Assembly (NCBI RefSeq): GCF_000812465.1
Contig: NZ_JWMA01000055.1
Span: 1-64,000, forward strand
Direction of reading: 5' to 3'
Source: Cupriavidus sp. IDO
GTDB lineage: Bacteria > Pseudomonadota > Gammaproteobacteria > Burkholderiales > Burkholderiaceae
DNA length: 64,000 nucleotides
Part shown: positions 38,867 through 48,123 of the stretch, in pieces
Layout: every line of letters begins with the position of its first letter
Numbering within the stretch: the first letter of the stretch is position 1
Notes under the pieces: generated by a model
What the model was told of the DNA's origin: nothing
Seen by the model: the letters and a program-made list of their open reading frames with translations, nothing else
Databases searched by the model: none
Position numbers and translations under genes: made by a program

Positions 38867-40426
38867 TTATGACGCGGAAGCGGGATCCGGGAAGCGCTTG
38901 CGCAACTTGTGCTTTTCCACCTTGCCGGACGGCGTTCGCGGCAGCGCCTCGATGAAGCGCACGTGCCGCGGCACCTTGTAGCCGGCGAGGCGTGCGTTGC
39001 AGTGGGCGATCACCGCATCCTCGTCGAGCGCCACGCCCGGGCGCAGCACCACCAGCGCCAGGCCGACCTCGCCCCAACGCGCATCGGGCGTGCCTATGAC
39101 CGCGGCTTCGGCCACGCCGGCCAGCTGGAACAGCACGTTTTCCACCTCTGCAGGATAGACGTTCTCGCCACCCGAGATGAACATGTCCTTGGCGCGGTCG
39201 ACGATGTAGTAGTCGCCCTCTTCGTCCATGTAGGCGATGTCGCCCGAATGCAGCCAGCCGTCGCGGATCGCCGAAGCCGTGGCCTGCGGCAGGTTCCAGT
39301 AGCCCGGTGTGACACCCGACCCCTTGATCAGCAGTTCGCCGCGCTCTCCCGGCGCCACGTCCGCGCCCAGCGGGTCGACGATACGCGTCAGCATCGACCC
39401 GACCGGCTTGCCGATGGTGCCGATCTTGCGCCGCGCGGTGGCTTCGTCGCAAACGAACACGGTGGGGCCGGTCTCGGTCATGCCGAAGCCGAAGCAGATC
39501 GTCACGCCCTTGGCCAGGTAGGCTTCCAGCAGCGGCCGCGGCACCGGCGAGCCGCCGGCCGACATATTGCGCACGGCCGAGAAGTCGGCTTGTCCGAATG
39601 CCGCATGCTGGCTCAGGAACAGGTACACGGCCGGCACGGCAAAGAACAGGGTGATGCCCTCGCCCGAGCGCCGGTCCAGCTTGTCGAGCACCACCTGCGG
39701 GTCGAACTGCCGCATGACGTGCACCGTACCGCCGGCATGCAGGACCGGGTTGGCGTACAGGTTCAGTCCGCCGGTATGGAAGAACGGCAGCACGTTCAGG
39801 AACACGTCGTCGCGCGTGATCTTGTTGGCCAGCATGGCGTTCACGGCATTGAAGAACACCATGCCATAGGTCTGGATCACACCCTTGGGCTTGCCCGTGG
39901 TGCCCGAGGTATAGAGCAGGTGCCAGACTTCGTGCTCGTCGCGGCAGGGCATCTCGATGATGCGGCCGGAGGCGGCATCCAGCACCGCCTCGTACTCGGT
40001 CCAGCCACCCGGCACATCCGCCGCCTCGTCGTCCGCGAGATGCAAGACAGCGCGCAGCGGCACGGCACGGCTGAGTTCGGCCGCCGTGCCAAGGAAGCCA
40101 TCGCCGGCGACCAGCACGTCTGGCGTGCAGTCCTGCAGGATTGGCAGCAGTTCGGCCGCGGGCAGCCGCCAGTTCAGGCACACCATCACCATGCCGGCCT
40201 TGGCGCAGCCATACAGCATCTCGAAGTAGTCGGAGCTGTTGTGCGCCAGCACCGCCACGCGCGCCCCCGCAGGCAACGCCAGGTGCTGCAGCAGATACTC
40301 CGCGAAGCGGCTGGCGCGTTCGTCGAACTGGCGATAGGTCACGCGGCGGCCGCTTTCCACGTCGACCAGGGCGACCTTGTCGGGAAAGTGCTGGGCATTC
40401 TTGTGCAGCCAGTCGATTACGTACAT
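38867..40426 (-). CDS. AMP-forming acyl-CoA synthetase
   Basis: 519 residues, ANL superfamily. The P-loop-like YTSGTTGKPKG is near residue 177, FGMTETGPTV near 315, the hinge YxxxDRxKDMFISGGENVYPAEVE near 405-425, and the catalytic Lys in PRTPSGKVEKHKLRK near the C-terminus. It ligates CoA to an organic acid. It starts 24 bp after livM, so it probably activates the acid imported by the Liv-type transporter. The acid, possibly aromatic or medium-chain, cannot be told from sequence. Confidence 0.9.
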   Translation of the reverse strand: MYVIDWLHKNAQHFPDKVALVDVESGRRVTYRQFDERASRFAEYLLQHLALPAGARVAVLAHNSSDYFEMLYGCAKAGMVMVCLNWRLPAAELLPILQDCTPDVLVAGDGFLGTAAELSRAVPLRAVLHLADDEAADVPGGWTEYEAVLDAASGRIIEMPCRDEHEVWHLLYTSGTTGKPKGVIQTYGMVFFNAVNAMLANKITRDDVFLNVLPFFHTGGLNLYANPVLHAGGTVHVMRQFDPQVVLDKLDRRSGEGITLFFAVPAVYLFLSQHAAFGQADFSAVRNMSAGGSPVPRPLLEAYLAKGVTICFGFGMTETGPTVFVCDEATARRKIGTIGKPVGSMLTRIVDPLGADVAPGERGELLIKGSGVTPGYWNLPQATASAIRDGWLHSGDIAYMDEEGDYYIVDRAKDMFISGGENVYPAEVENVLFQLAGVAEAAVIGTPDARWGEVGLALVVLRPGVALDEDAVIAHCNARLAGYKVPRHVRFIEALPRTPSGKVEKHKLRKRFPDPASAS

Positions 40427-40450
40427 TGCCTGAACTCTCCGTGTCGATCG

Positions 40451-41527
40451 TCAGGATGCCACTTCATGCGTCGCATTGTCACCGCGCAGGCGGCCTACCA
40501 CGCCTTGCGGGAAGTAATACACGCTGAGGATGAACAGCAAACCCAGCCACAGGAGCCAGCGGTCCGGATGCAGCAGCGCGGACAGCAGGGGCACCGCGGC
40601 GGCCGCCTCGCTCGCCAGCTTCATGACGTCCTGCAGGTAGGTCTGCGCCAGCAGGAACAGCACCGTGCCGATAATCGAGCCATACAGCGTGCCCATGCCG
40701 CCGATCACCACGATCAGCAGGATATCCACCATGATTTCGAACGACAGCGAGGTGTCCGGGCCGTTGTAGCGCAGCCAGACCGCCATCAGCACGCCGGCCA
40801 TGGTGGCAAATATGGCAGACAGCACGGTCGAGACAGTGCGGAAGACCACGGTCCGGTAGCCGATTGCCTCGGCGCGGAAATCATTTTCCCGGATCGCCTG
40901 CAAGACCCGCCCGAACGGCGAGTTGACGATGCGCAGCAACAGCAGGAACAGCACGAGCGCGCCGACGAAGACAAAGTAGTAGCTCAGCAGCTTGCCGTTG
41001 AGCGGCACGCCGAACCATTCCGCATCGCCCAGCGAGAAGCCCGGGCGCAGGATTTCCGGCACCTTGAAAGTCAGGCCGTCCTCGCCGCCGGTCCATTCCG
41101 AGAGCTGCGAGACCAGGGTGGCAAAGGCGCTCGCCACGGCCAGCGTGATCATCGCAAAGAAGATCGCCCGCACCCGCAGCGAAAACAGCCCGATCAGGAA
41201 CGCCAGCAGCGCCGACACCACCAGCGCACCAAGTGTGCCGGCCAGCAAGGCGCCCCACCCTGGCTCCATGCGCGACATCGCAATCGCCACGCCATAGCCG
41301 CCGATGCCGAAGAACATGGTATGCGCGAACGAGACGATGCCGGTATAGCCCAGCAGCAGGTCATAGCTCGCCACCAGCACCACGAAAATGCAGATCTTGG
41401 CCGCCATGTTCAGCGCGCGCGCACCGGGGAACAGGAACGGCGCACAGGCCAGGGCCACGAGGATGACCAGCAGGAGGAGCGTCAGCGTTCGGCTGCGCGG
41501 CAGGTCGCCGGAAAGGATTCGGATCAT
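40451..41527 (-). CDS. livM: Branched-chain-type ABC transporter permease (LivM-like)
   Basis: 358 residues with about nine hydrophobic segments and the LivM loop IRENDFRAEAIGYRTVVFR near residues 210-230. It is one of two permeases of a HAAT-family importer with LivH. Homologues also carry aromatic acids or amides, so 'branched-chain amino acid' is only the family name. The context with a CoA ligase suggests a carboxylic acid substrate. Confidence 0.9.
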   Translation of the reverse strand: MIRILSGDLPRSRTLTLLLLVILVALACAPFLFPGARALNMAAKICIFVVLVASYDLLLGYTGIVSFAHTMFFGIGGYGVAIAMSRMEPGWGALLAGTLGALVVSALLAFLIGLFSLRVRAIFFAMITLAVASAFATLVSQLSEWTGGEDGLTFKVPEILRPGFSLGDAEWFGVPLNGKLLSYYFVFVGALVLFLLLLRIVNSPFGRVLQAIRENDFRAEAIGYRTVVFRTVSTVLSAIFATMAGVLMAVWLRYNGPDTSLSFEIMVDILLIVVIGGMGTLYGSIIGTVLFLLAQTYLQDVMKLASEAAAAVPLLSALLHPDRWLLWLGLLFILSVYYFPQGVVGRLRGDNATHEVAS

Positions 41528-41543
41528 GGTCGGGATGCCTCGC

Positions 41544-42569
41544 TCAGCGCCTGGCTACCGGGAACAGGCCCTGCGGCCGCCACAGCAGGATCAGCATCAT
41601 CAGCAGGATGTTCGAGAACAGCGCCACCTTGGGGAACAGGAAGCCCGTGTAGTTGGCCATCAGCCCGACCAGCAGCGCGCCGACGAAGCAGCCGGTGGTG
41701 GAGCCCAGCCCGCCGATGATGATGACGATAAAGATCAGCACATTCACCTGCGCGCCGATCGCCGCAGTGATGTTCTGCTGATACAGCCCCCACAGCACGC
41801 CGCCGAGCCCCGCCAGCGCGGCGCCGGCCACGAACACGCCGATAAAGAGGCGGCGGATGCGGTAGCCGAGCGACTCGACCATCTCGCGGTTCTCCACGCC
41901 GGCGCGGATCAGCAGCCCGATGCGCGTGCGATTGAGCACCAGCAGCATGACAATGAAGATGACCAGCCCCAGCACCATGGCGATCAGCCGGTACTTCTCG
42001 ATGGCGGCATCGCCCAGCAGCACCGCGCCGCGGAAGGTGGTGGGTACCTGCAGCGCGATGGTCTCCGGGCCCCAGATGGCCTTGATCAGCTGCTCGGCGA
42101 CGATCATGCCGCCCATGGTGATCAGGATCTGCTTGAGGTGCTGGCCGTAGACCGGGCGCACCACCACGCGCTCGAAGAACAGTCCGACGGCGCCGGCGGC
42201 TACCATCGCGGCCAGGATCGCGAGGCCAAACACCGCCAGGTTCAGCGCCAGACTGTCAGCCTCGACCCAGCCGACCAATGGCAGCAGCACCGACGCCGCC
42301 ACATAGGCCCCCAGCGCGATAAAGGCGCCGTGGCCGAAGTTGAGGACGTCCATCAGGCCGAACACGAGCGTCAGCCCGGAGGACACCACGAAGATGATCA
42401 TGCCCATCGCCAGCCCGGCTATGGTCAGCGTGAGCCAGGTCGAAGCACTGCCAACCAGCGGATAGGCCAGCAGCATCAGCAACGGCGCCAGCGCCAGCGG
42501 CGTCCAGTCGAGCCGGACCTTCGGCAGGTCGGCCGGGGCGGCGCTTGATAGGGTCGTTGTTGTTGTCAT
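41544..42569 (-). CDS. livH: Branched-chain-type ABC transporter permease (LivH-like)
   Basis: 341 residues. LTLVFGLMDVLNFGHGAFIALGAYVA near residue 65-90 is the LivH signature, with about eight hydrophobic segments. The start is ATG 42569 (MTTTTTLSS); a longer open frame up to 42875 only runs through a repeat element. It begins 17 bp upstream of livM and is separated from livF by the inverted repeat pair at 42634-42757. Confidence 0.9.
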   Translation of the reverse strand: MTTTTTLSSAAPADLPKVRLDWTPLALAPLLMLLAYPLVGSASTWLTLTIAGLAMGMIIFVVSSGLTLVFGLMDVLNFGHGAFIALGAYVAASVLLPLVGWVEADSLALNLAVFGLAILAAMVAAGAVGLFFERVVVRPVYGQHLKQILITMGGMIVAEQLIKAIWGPETIALQVPTTFRGAVLLGDAAIEKYRLIAMVLGLVIFIVMLLVLNRTRIGLLIRAGVENREMVESLGYRIRRLFIGVFVAGAALAGLGGVLWGLYQQNITAAIGAQVNVLIFIVIIIGGLGSTTGCFVGALLVGLMANYTGFLFPKVALFSNILLMMLILLWRPQGLFPVARR

Positions 42570-42633
42570 GTGTCTCGTCCTGCGGCTGGGTATGTTCCCC
42601 GCGCGCTGTTCGCTCCCAATCGCTGATTGTGTG

Positions 42634-42757
42634 CTCCCTCTCCCGCTTGCGGGAGAGGGTTGGGGAGAGGGCCGATGCTTCGACGAAGTGATGCGTGTCG
42701 GTATGCCGGCGCCTGCCCTCTCCCCCTGCCCCTCTCCCGCAAGCGGGAGAGGGGAGC
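42634..42757. repeat. REP-like palindromic element, two inverted copies
   Basis: The first copy has the palindrome CCCTCTCCCGC-tt-GCGGGAGAGGG (42636-42659) followed by a GGGGAGAGGG tail. The second is the reverse arrangement, CCCTCTCCCCC head then the palindrome with an aa loop (about 42716-42754). The copies are about 80 bp apart in inverted orientation, like a BIME. Such short CTCTCCCGC-type repeats are widespread between genes in GC-rich Proteobacteria, and their spurious translations read as Pro/Leu/Arg-rich peptides. It lies within the liv operon. Confidence 0.8.
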
Positions 42758-42774
42758 AAACAATCGGTTCAGTG

Positions 42775-43518
42775 TTACTGGTGCGCTGCCAGCGACAGCC
42801 CCAGCAGCTTCTGCTGCAGCGAGTCGTCACCTGCCAGCGCCGCCATGGTCCCGGCATGCACCGTCCGCCCGTCATCCATCACCGCAACCGTATCGCCCAC
42901 CGACTTCGCCATATGGAAGTTCTGCTCCACCAGCAGGATCGACACTTCGGTCTGCTTCAGCTCCCGAAACACGGCAATCATGTTCTTGATGATGGCCGGC
43001 GCCAGACCCTTGGTCGGCTCGTCGACGATCAGCAGCTTGCGCGGCTCGATAATGGCGCGCGCCACCGACAGCATCTGCTTCTGCCCGCCCGACAGCACGC
43101 CGGCACGCTGGTGCCAGAAGGTCTTCAGCGCCGGGAACATGCGGAACACCCAGTCCAGCCGGCGTTCGTCGATGGCGCCGGTGCGGGCGGCCAGGCGCAT
43201 GTTCTCGGCCACGGTCAGGTCGGAGAACACGCTCATGTTCTCCGGCACGTAAGCGATGCCGCCCTGCGCGACGGCCGGTGTGCTGCGCCGCGTGATGTCG
43301 GCGCCGTCGAACTCCACCGTGCCGGCGCTGGCCTGCCACAGACCCATGATGGTGCGCAGCGTGGTGGTCTTGCCGGCGCCGTTGCGCCCGAGCAGCATGG
43401 TCACGCCGCCGCGCGGCACGTCGAGGCTGACGCCGTGCAGGATGTGGTACGGGCCGATATGGGTCTGTACGTCGCGCAAACGCAGGATCGGCGCCGGAGT
43501 CTGTTGCGGTTCAGCCAT
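42775..43518 (-). CDS. livF: Branched-chain-type ABC transporter ATPase (LivF-like)
   Basis: 247 residues. Walker A is GRNGAGKTT near residue 47, signature LSGGQKQM near 145 and Walker B KLLIVDEPTKGLAP near 165; the KGLAP end is the LivF subtype mark. The start is ATG 43518 with GGAGG upstream, overlapping the livG end by 8 bp. ATPase subunit of the importer. Confidence 0.92.
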   Translation of the reverse strand: MAEPQQTPAPILRLRDVQTHIGPYHILHGVSLDVPRGGVTMLLGRNGAGKTTTLRTIMGLWQASAGTVEFDGADITRRSTPAVAQGGIAYVPENMSVFSDLTVAENMRLAARTGAIDERRLDWVFRMFPALKTFWHQRAGVLSGGQKQMLSVARAIIEPRKLLIVDEPTKGLAPAIIKNMIAVFRELKQTEVSILLVEQNFHMAKSVGDTVAVMDDGRTVHAGTMAALAGDDSLQQKLLGLSLAAHQ

Positions 43519-44374
43519 GCGAGGCCTCCGTATCGCTTTCCATTGTGCCCAGATAGGCCTGCTGCACGATCGGCGAGGCAATCACCTCGGCCGGATTGCC
43601 GTCCGCCATCAGCGTCCCGTTGTGCAGCACGATGATGCGGTCGGCCAGCGAGCGCACCACGTCCATCTTGTGTTCCACCAGCAGCACGGTCTTGCTCCGG
43701 TCCTGCCGGATTTCCTGGATCAGGTCGAGGATCACCGGCACCTCGTCCACGCTCATGCCGGCGGTGGGCTCGTCGAACATGAAGATGCGCGGCTGCAGCG
43801 CCAGCAGGATGCCCACCTCCAGCTTGCGCTGGTCGCCGTGCGGCAGCGATGCCACCGGCAGGTGCCGCTTGTCGGCCAGCGCCACGCGCTCCAGGCAGGC
43901 CTGCGCCTGTGCGCGCACGTCGCGATGGCTGGTCCACATCGAGAACAGGTCGACGCCGCGCTGCTGGCGCGCCTGCACTGCCAGCCGGACGTTCTCCAGC
44001 ACCGACAGGTTCGGGAACAGACTGGTCAGCTGGAACGCACGGCCGATGCCGCGCCGGGTCTTCTGCGATACCGGCAGGCGTGTCACGTCCTCGCCGTCGA
44101 GCAGGATCTGTCCGGCGGTGGGCGGCAGCTGGCCCGAGATCAGGTTGAAATAGGTGGTCTTGCCTGCCCCGTTCGGTCCGACGATGCAGGTCAGCTCGCC
44201 CGGCCGGAACGCGCAGGACACCGCATTGACGGCGACATGGCCGCCAAAGCGGATGGTCAGGCCGCGCGTTTCGAGCAGAGGCGGGACGCCGGCACCGGCG
44301 GCAGCACCCTTCCCGCTTACCGGGCGGCCCTGCGGCGCCGCCGCGGCCCGCGCAGTGGTTGCGTCCACGTTCAT
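43511..44374 (-). CDS. livG: Branched-chain-type ABC transporter ATPase (LivG-like)
   Basis: 287 residues. Walker A GPNGAGKTT is near residue 67, RAFQLTSLFPNLSVLENV is the LivG Q-loop region, and Walker B IFMFDEPTAGMS follows near 195. The ABC signature region reads LPHGDQRKLEVG, as usual for LivG. The N-terminal extension of about 30 residues is Ala/Gly-rich. Its start codon overlaps the stop of the substrate-binding protein gene by one base. Confidence 0.92.
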   Translation of the reverse strand: MNVDATTARAAAAPQGRPVSGKGAAAGAGVPPLLETRGLTIRFGGHVAVNAVSCAFRPGELTCIVGPNGAGKTTYFNLISGQLPPTAGQILLDGEDVTRLPVSQKTRRGIGRAFQLTSLFPNLSVLENVRLAVQARQQRGVDLFSMWTSHRDVRAQAQACLERVALADKRHLPVASLPHGDQRKLEVGILLALQPRIFMFDEPTAGMSVDEVPVILDLIQEIRQDRSKTVLLVEHKMDVVRSLADRIIVLHNGTLMADGNPAEVIASPIVQQAYLGTMESDTEASHG

Positions 44375-45561
44375 CAGCGATGGTTGCGGATCGGCACGTT
44401 CATCTCTTCGGGCTTTATCTCGCGCACGAGCTCAGGCACGCCCCACGCAAAGGCCGGATCGACCTTGATCTTGAAGTGGTACATCGACTGCATGGCCTGG
44501 TGGTCCTCCTTGCGGAAGGTCATCTTGCCCTTGGGCGTATCGAACGACATGCCTTCCATCGCCGAGATCAGCTTCTCCGTGCCGGTATCGCCGCCGGTCT
44601 TCTTCAGCGCCTCGACCAGTGCGATGCCGGCGGTCATGCCACCCGCGGTGAAGAAATCGGGCGGCGACTTGAACTTGCTGTAGTGATTCGACACCAGCCA
44701 CTCGTTGGCCTTGTTCTTCGGGATGCCGAAGTAGTAGTACGTGGCGCCTTCCATGCCCGGAAAGCTCTTGTAGCTCGTCATGGCCGGCAGGATGTTGCCG
44801 CCGGTGGCGATCTCGATGCCGTAGCGCTTCGGGTCCAGGTCCGCAATCTTGAACGGGTTGCCTGCGCCGGCCCAGATGATGAAGATCACCTTGCGGCCCG
44901 GCTTGTCCTTGAGCGAATCAAAGAGGCGCTGCGCACCGGCGGTGAAGTCCGTGGTGTTGGTGGGCAGGTATTCCTCGTGGACGATCTTCGCGTTCTTCAG
45001 TGCGCCCTTGAAGGCCTTCACGCCGTCGCGGCCAAAGGCATAGTCCTGCGCGAGCGTGGCGATCTGCACGCCCGGCTTGTCGAGCGCCACGGCATTGGAG
45101 ATGGCGTCCTGCGACGAGTTGCGGCCGGTACGGAAGATGTAGCGGTTCCACTTGTCGCCGGTAATCGAATCGGCCACGGCCGGCTCGACCAGCAGGATCT
45201 TCTTGTATTCCTCGGCCACCGGCAGCATCGCCAGCGCAGTGCCCGACGAGGTCGGCCCCAGCGCGATGTCGGCGCGGTCATCGCTGTACGCCGCGGCCAG
45301 CTGTGCCTTGGCCACGTCCGGCTTGCCCTGGGTGTCTTTCTCGATCACCACCAGCTTGTTGCCGTTGACGGTCATGGTGCCGTTGGTGGCGTATTCCAGG
45401 CCCATCATCAGCCCGGTCTGGGTCTGCTTGGCGTAGGCCTCGAGCGCACCGGTCTTGTCATAGACGTGGGCAATGCGGATATCCTTCGCCAGCGCGCCGC
45501 CGGCGGCCAGCAGGCCGGCGGCAAGTGCCACGGCAAGTGTTGCGGTGTTCTTGCGTTGCAT
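44374..45561 (-). CDS. Periplasmic substrate-binding protein of the Liv-type importer
   Basis: 395 residues with a signal peptide (1-25, ending GGALA-K). Type I periplasmic-binding fold of the Leu/Ile/Val or amide family: IRIAHVYDKTGALEAYAKQTQTG near the mature N-terminus and ALGPTSSGTALAMLPVAEEYKK near 110. These proteins in catabolic operons often bind aromatic or aliphatic acids. It is the first gene of the transporter set (order: binding protein, livG, livF, livH, livM, acyl-CoA synthetase). Confidence 0.92.
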   Translation of the reverse strand: MQRKNTATLAVALAAGLLAAGGALAKDIRIAHVYDKTGALEAYAKQTQTGLMMGLEYATNGTMTVNGNKLVVIEKDTQGKPDVAKAQLAAAYSDDRADIALGPTSSGTALAMLPVAEEYKKILLVEPAVADSITGDKWNRYIFRTGRNSSQDAISNAVALDKPGVQIATLAQDYAFGRDGVKAFKGALKNAKIVHEEYLPTNTTDFTAGAQRLFDSLKDKPGRKVIFIIWAGAGNPFKIADLDPKRYGIEIATGGNILPAMTSYKSFPGMEGATYYYFGIPKNKANEWLVSNHYSKFKSPPDFFTAGGMTAGIALVEALKKTGGDTGTEKLISAMEGMSFDTPKGKMTFRKEDHQAMQSMYHFKIKVDPAFAWGVPELVREIKPEEMNVPIRNHR

Positions 45562-45648
45562 GGTTGTCTCCTCTCTCCGGTTTCGTTTCTGTTTGTATGA
45601 CTGAAACCTGCAGCAATCAGCGAACTCTCGGCACGCGTTCCGGACCGG

Positions 45649-46431
45649 CTATGCGCGTGTACGACCCTCCAGAAACCTGCGCATCCCGGCGGCGGTCTCG
45701 GCGCTCGCCACCTGCGCCACAAACTCGATCCGCTCGCGCTCCAGCCTCCCGGCGAGCCATTCGGGCTCCCAGCGCAGCAGCCCGCGCGTGCGCGCCACGC
45801 TGCCAGGCACCTTGTCGGCCAGCCCGCGGGCCAGGCGCATCGCCGCCGGCTCGGCTTGCCCGGTTTGGGACAACATGGCCGCCAGGCCGAGCGACACCGC
45901 CTCTTCGGCAGCCACCACGTTGTTGTTCAACTGCCAGGCGCGCGCGCGGGCCGTGCCAATCAGGTCGGGCAGCATCGCGGTCCAGCCGCCGTCAGGGCTG
46001 AACCCGACCACTGTGTAGTAGGGCGCGATCCGCACGCCCTGCGCCACCACGGCCATGTCGCAGGCCAGCACCAGCCCGAGCGAGCCCCCGGTCAGCCAGC
46101 CCTCCACCGCCGCGACGACCGGGCATCGCAATGCGCTCAGGCGCAGGATGGCGCGGTTCAGCAGGGTGAGCAGGCGGTCGGCGTAGGCCGCAATGCCGTC
46201 ACCTTGATCGGCAAAAGCTTCCACGTCGCCGCCGGTCGAGAAATTCGGGCCGGCATGCGTGAACACGACTGACTTGATCGTGACATCCGCCTCGACGGTA
46301 TCGAGTGCCGACAGCAATGCTTCCAGCAAACCCGGCACCAGACTGTTGTGGCGTTCAGGGCGGTTCAGCCGCAGCACCGCGATGCCGTCGATCCGCTCCA
46401 GCAGCACCAGTCCGTTCGCGGGCAGGTTCAT
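45649..46431 (-). CDS. Enoyl-CoA hydratase/isomerase family protein
   Basis: 260 residues of crotonase fold. LLERIDGIAVLRLNRPERHNSL opens it; the oxyanion-hole region is FSTGGDVEAF (near 67) and the active-site loop is WLTGGSLGLVLACDM (near 105-119). The two Glu residues of canonical hydratases are not obvious, so it may be an isomerase, thioesterase or dehalogenase-like member. The start is ATG 46431, overlapping the tetR stop by 4 bp (ATGA). Expected to act on the CoA thioester made by the nearby synthetase. Confidence 0.88.
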   Translation of the reverse strand: MNLPANGLVLLERIDGIAVLRLNRPERHNSLVPGLLEALLSALDTVEADVTIKSVVFTHAGPNFSTGGDVEAFADQGDGIAAYADRLLTLLNRAILRLSALRCPVVAAVEGWLTGGSLGLVLACDMAVVAQGVRIAPYYTVVGFSPDGGWTAMLPDLIGTARARAWQLNNNVVAAEEAVSLGLAAMLSQTGQAEPAAMRLARGLADKVPGSVARTRGLLRWEPEWLAGRLERERIEFVAQVASAETAAGMRRFLEGRTRA

Positions 46432-47033
46432 CGCGCTTGCAGCCCGTGCGTGATCAGGTCGAAGGCTGTATCCACCACCTTGTCCATCGAGGCCGGGCGC
46501 TTCCACAGCGCGTAGCGCATGCCCAGGAAGTTGCTGATGCCGATCAGGCACCAGGCGCGCACTTCCGCGTCGCCGGGCGTGACTTCGCCCTGCTCTTCGG
46601 CACGCGTGAGCCGGCGGCTGTAGAGGTCGGCAAAGACCTGGAAGTAGCTGCTGTAGATGGTCTCGTCCACCGAATACGAGTCGAGCACGATCCGGTAGAG
46701 GTTCTTGTGGCGGGAAACGAACGAGAGGAAGGCTTTCAAGCCGAGCCGTTCGGCTTCGATCTGACTGGTGGCCGGCGCCACGTGCTTGCGCAGGTGGGCG
46801 CGCACCAGTTCCAGCATGTGCTGGACCAGCGCCCGGAAGATGTCTTCCTTGTCCTTGAAGTACAGGTAGAAGGTGCCCATCGCAACTTGGGCTTCCTGCG
46901 TGATTTCAGAGATCGACGCGACGTAGTAGCCCTTCTCGCCGAACACCTTCTCTGCGGCGCGCAGCAACGACTCGCGCGTTTTCTGTCCGCGCGCTGTCTT
47001 GGGCGGGCAAATGCCGGACTCGGTCTGGGACAT
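46428..47033 (-). CDS. TetR-family regulator
   Basis: 201 residues. The helix-turn-helix covers about 17-63 (SLLRAAEKVFGEKGYYVASISEITQEAQVAMGTFYLYFKDKEDIF). It resembles the fatty-acid/aromatic regulators (FadR/PaaR-like TetR) often found with CoA-thioester catabolic genes, where an acyl-CoA is the inducer. It is first in the operon, overlaps the enoyl-CoA hydratase gene, and is divergent from an alpha/beta hydrolase. A palindrome in the shared intergenic region is a likely operator. Confidence 0.9.
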   Translation of the reverse strand: MSQTESGICPPKTARGQKTRESLLRAAEKVFGEKGYYVASISEITQEAQVAMGTFYLYFKDKEDIFRALVQHMLELVRAHLRKHVAPATSQIEAERLGLKAFLSFVSRHKNLYRIVLDSYSVDETIYSSYFQVFADLYSRRLTRAEEQGEVTPGDAEVRAWCLIGISNFLGMRYALWKRPASMDKVVDTAFDLITHGLQAR

Positions 47034-47134
47034 CGTGTCTCCGCTGTGGCGTCCTGTGATGGGAACGCCCTCTTATAAGTAATGACTGATGTCTTGCCGC
47101 CGATCCTGCCATCCTGCCGCGATCCAAGGCCGCA

Positions 47135-47158
47135 AAACATGATAACTGATTCATGTTT
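47135..47158. promoter_or_regulatory. Candidate TetR operator between tetR and the hydrolase gene
   Basis: AAACATGA-taactgat-TCATGTTT is a perfect 8-bp inverted repeat with an 8-bp spacer, in the 217-bp divergent intergenic region. Dyads of this size are the usual target of TetR-family dimers, and the position suits control of both directions. Confidence 0.5.
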
Positions 47159-47250
47159 CATGATATAAAGTTAGGATCGCGGATGTCAATAGATGGCTTA
47201 CCCGTAGCACAAGGCCACTCCGCACCACCCAAATATGGGGAGACACGCCG

Positions 47251-48123
47251 TTGGATGCTTCAGACTCGGCACCGGCCAGGGGCGGCGCCACGCCGTTTGT
47301 GGATTACCCGGCCAGCGCCGCCCTGCCCGGCTGGCGCGAAGCCGGCAGCGGGTGGCCGCTGTTGCTGCTGCACGGCTGGTCGGTCAACGGCGACGCCTTC
47401 CTCGGGCAAGCGGCACTGGCGGAAAGCGGCTATCGCGTCATCGCGCCGGACCACGCCGGCCATGGCCTGTCGCGCCTGCGCGGCTCCCCGGCTGCCTCCA
47501 TCGCCAGCCTTGCGGCAGACACAGCGGCTCTGATCCAGCACCTGAACCTGCGCGATGTCATCATCGTGGGCTGGTCAATGGGTGCGATGGTCGCCTGGGA
47601 GCTGATGCGCAGCGAGCCAGGGCTGCCGCTGGCGGCGATCGGCGCTATCGACATGACACCCCGGCTGGTGGCCGGACCCGACTGGCCGCATGGCCTGTAC
47701 GGCCGCTATGACGCTGTGCAAGCCGACCAGATGGCAGCCCGCATCCGCAAGGACTGGCGGCGCCTGGCACCTTCGGTCGCGGCCGGGCTCTGGGCGGACG
47801 GCCGGCAGCCGGACGCCGGACTTGTCGCCCGTGTCGAAGCCATGAACGATCAGTGCGATGCCGTGGCGCTGGCAGCGTTGTGGGAAGACATGGCGCGGCA
47901 GGACTTCCGCGAGACATTGCGCGCGGCAACACTGCCGCTCTTTCATCTGTACGGGGAACGAAGCCGCCTGTACGCGCCGGCGGTGGGCCGCGCCACGCTG
48001 GCGCTGCGGCCCGATGCAGGATTTGCCACCATCGCCGATACCGGACACAGCCCCCACATGGAACGCCCGCAGGCCTTCAATGCCGCGCTGGTGGCCCTAT
48101 GTGATCAGGCCAGCACCCGGTAG
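47251..48123 (+). CDS. Alpha/beta hydrolase, BioH/3-oxoadipate enol-lactonase-like
   Basis: 290 residues. [14 protein letters not shown] is the oxyanion region, the nucleophile Ser is in [12 protein letters not shown] (near 115), and the catalytic His in [13 protein letters not shown] (near 270). The fold resembles BioH or enol-lactone hydrolases. The start is TTG 47251, with GGGGAGA 7 bp upstream; no ATG or GTG fits. Divergent from the TetR/liv system, so it may hydrolyse an ester or a CoA intermediate of the same pathway. Its 3' end overlaps the convergent crcB by 19 bp. Confidence 0.86.
   Translation: MDASDSAPARGGATPFVDYPASAALPGWREAGSGWPLLLLHGWSVNGDAFLGQAALAESGYRVIAPDHAGHGLSRLRGSPAASIASLAADTAALIQHLNLRDVIIVGWSMGAMVAWELMRSEPGLPLAAIGAIDMTPRLVAGPDWPHGLYGRYDAVQADQMAARIRKDWRRLAPSVAAGLWADGRQPDAGLVARVEAMNDQCDAVALAALWEDMARQDFRETLRAATLPLFHLYGERSRLYAPAVGRATLALRPDAGFATIADTGHSPHMERPQAFNAALVALCDQASTR

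Noticed and set aside
42566-42763. A short open frame encoding a Pro/Leu/Arg-rich peptide between livF and livH
   Set aside because: It is the translation of the REP-like repeats, a frequent artefact in GC-rich genomes.
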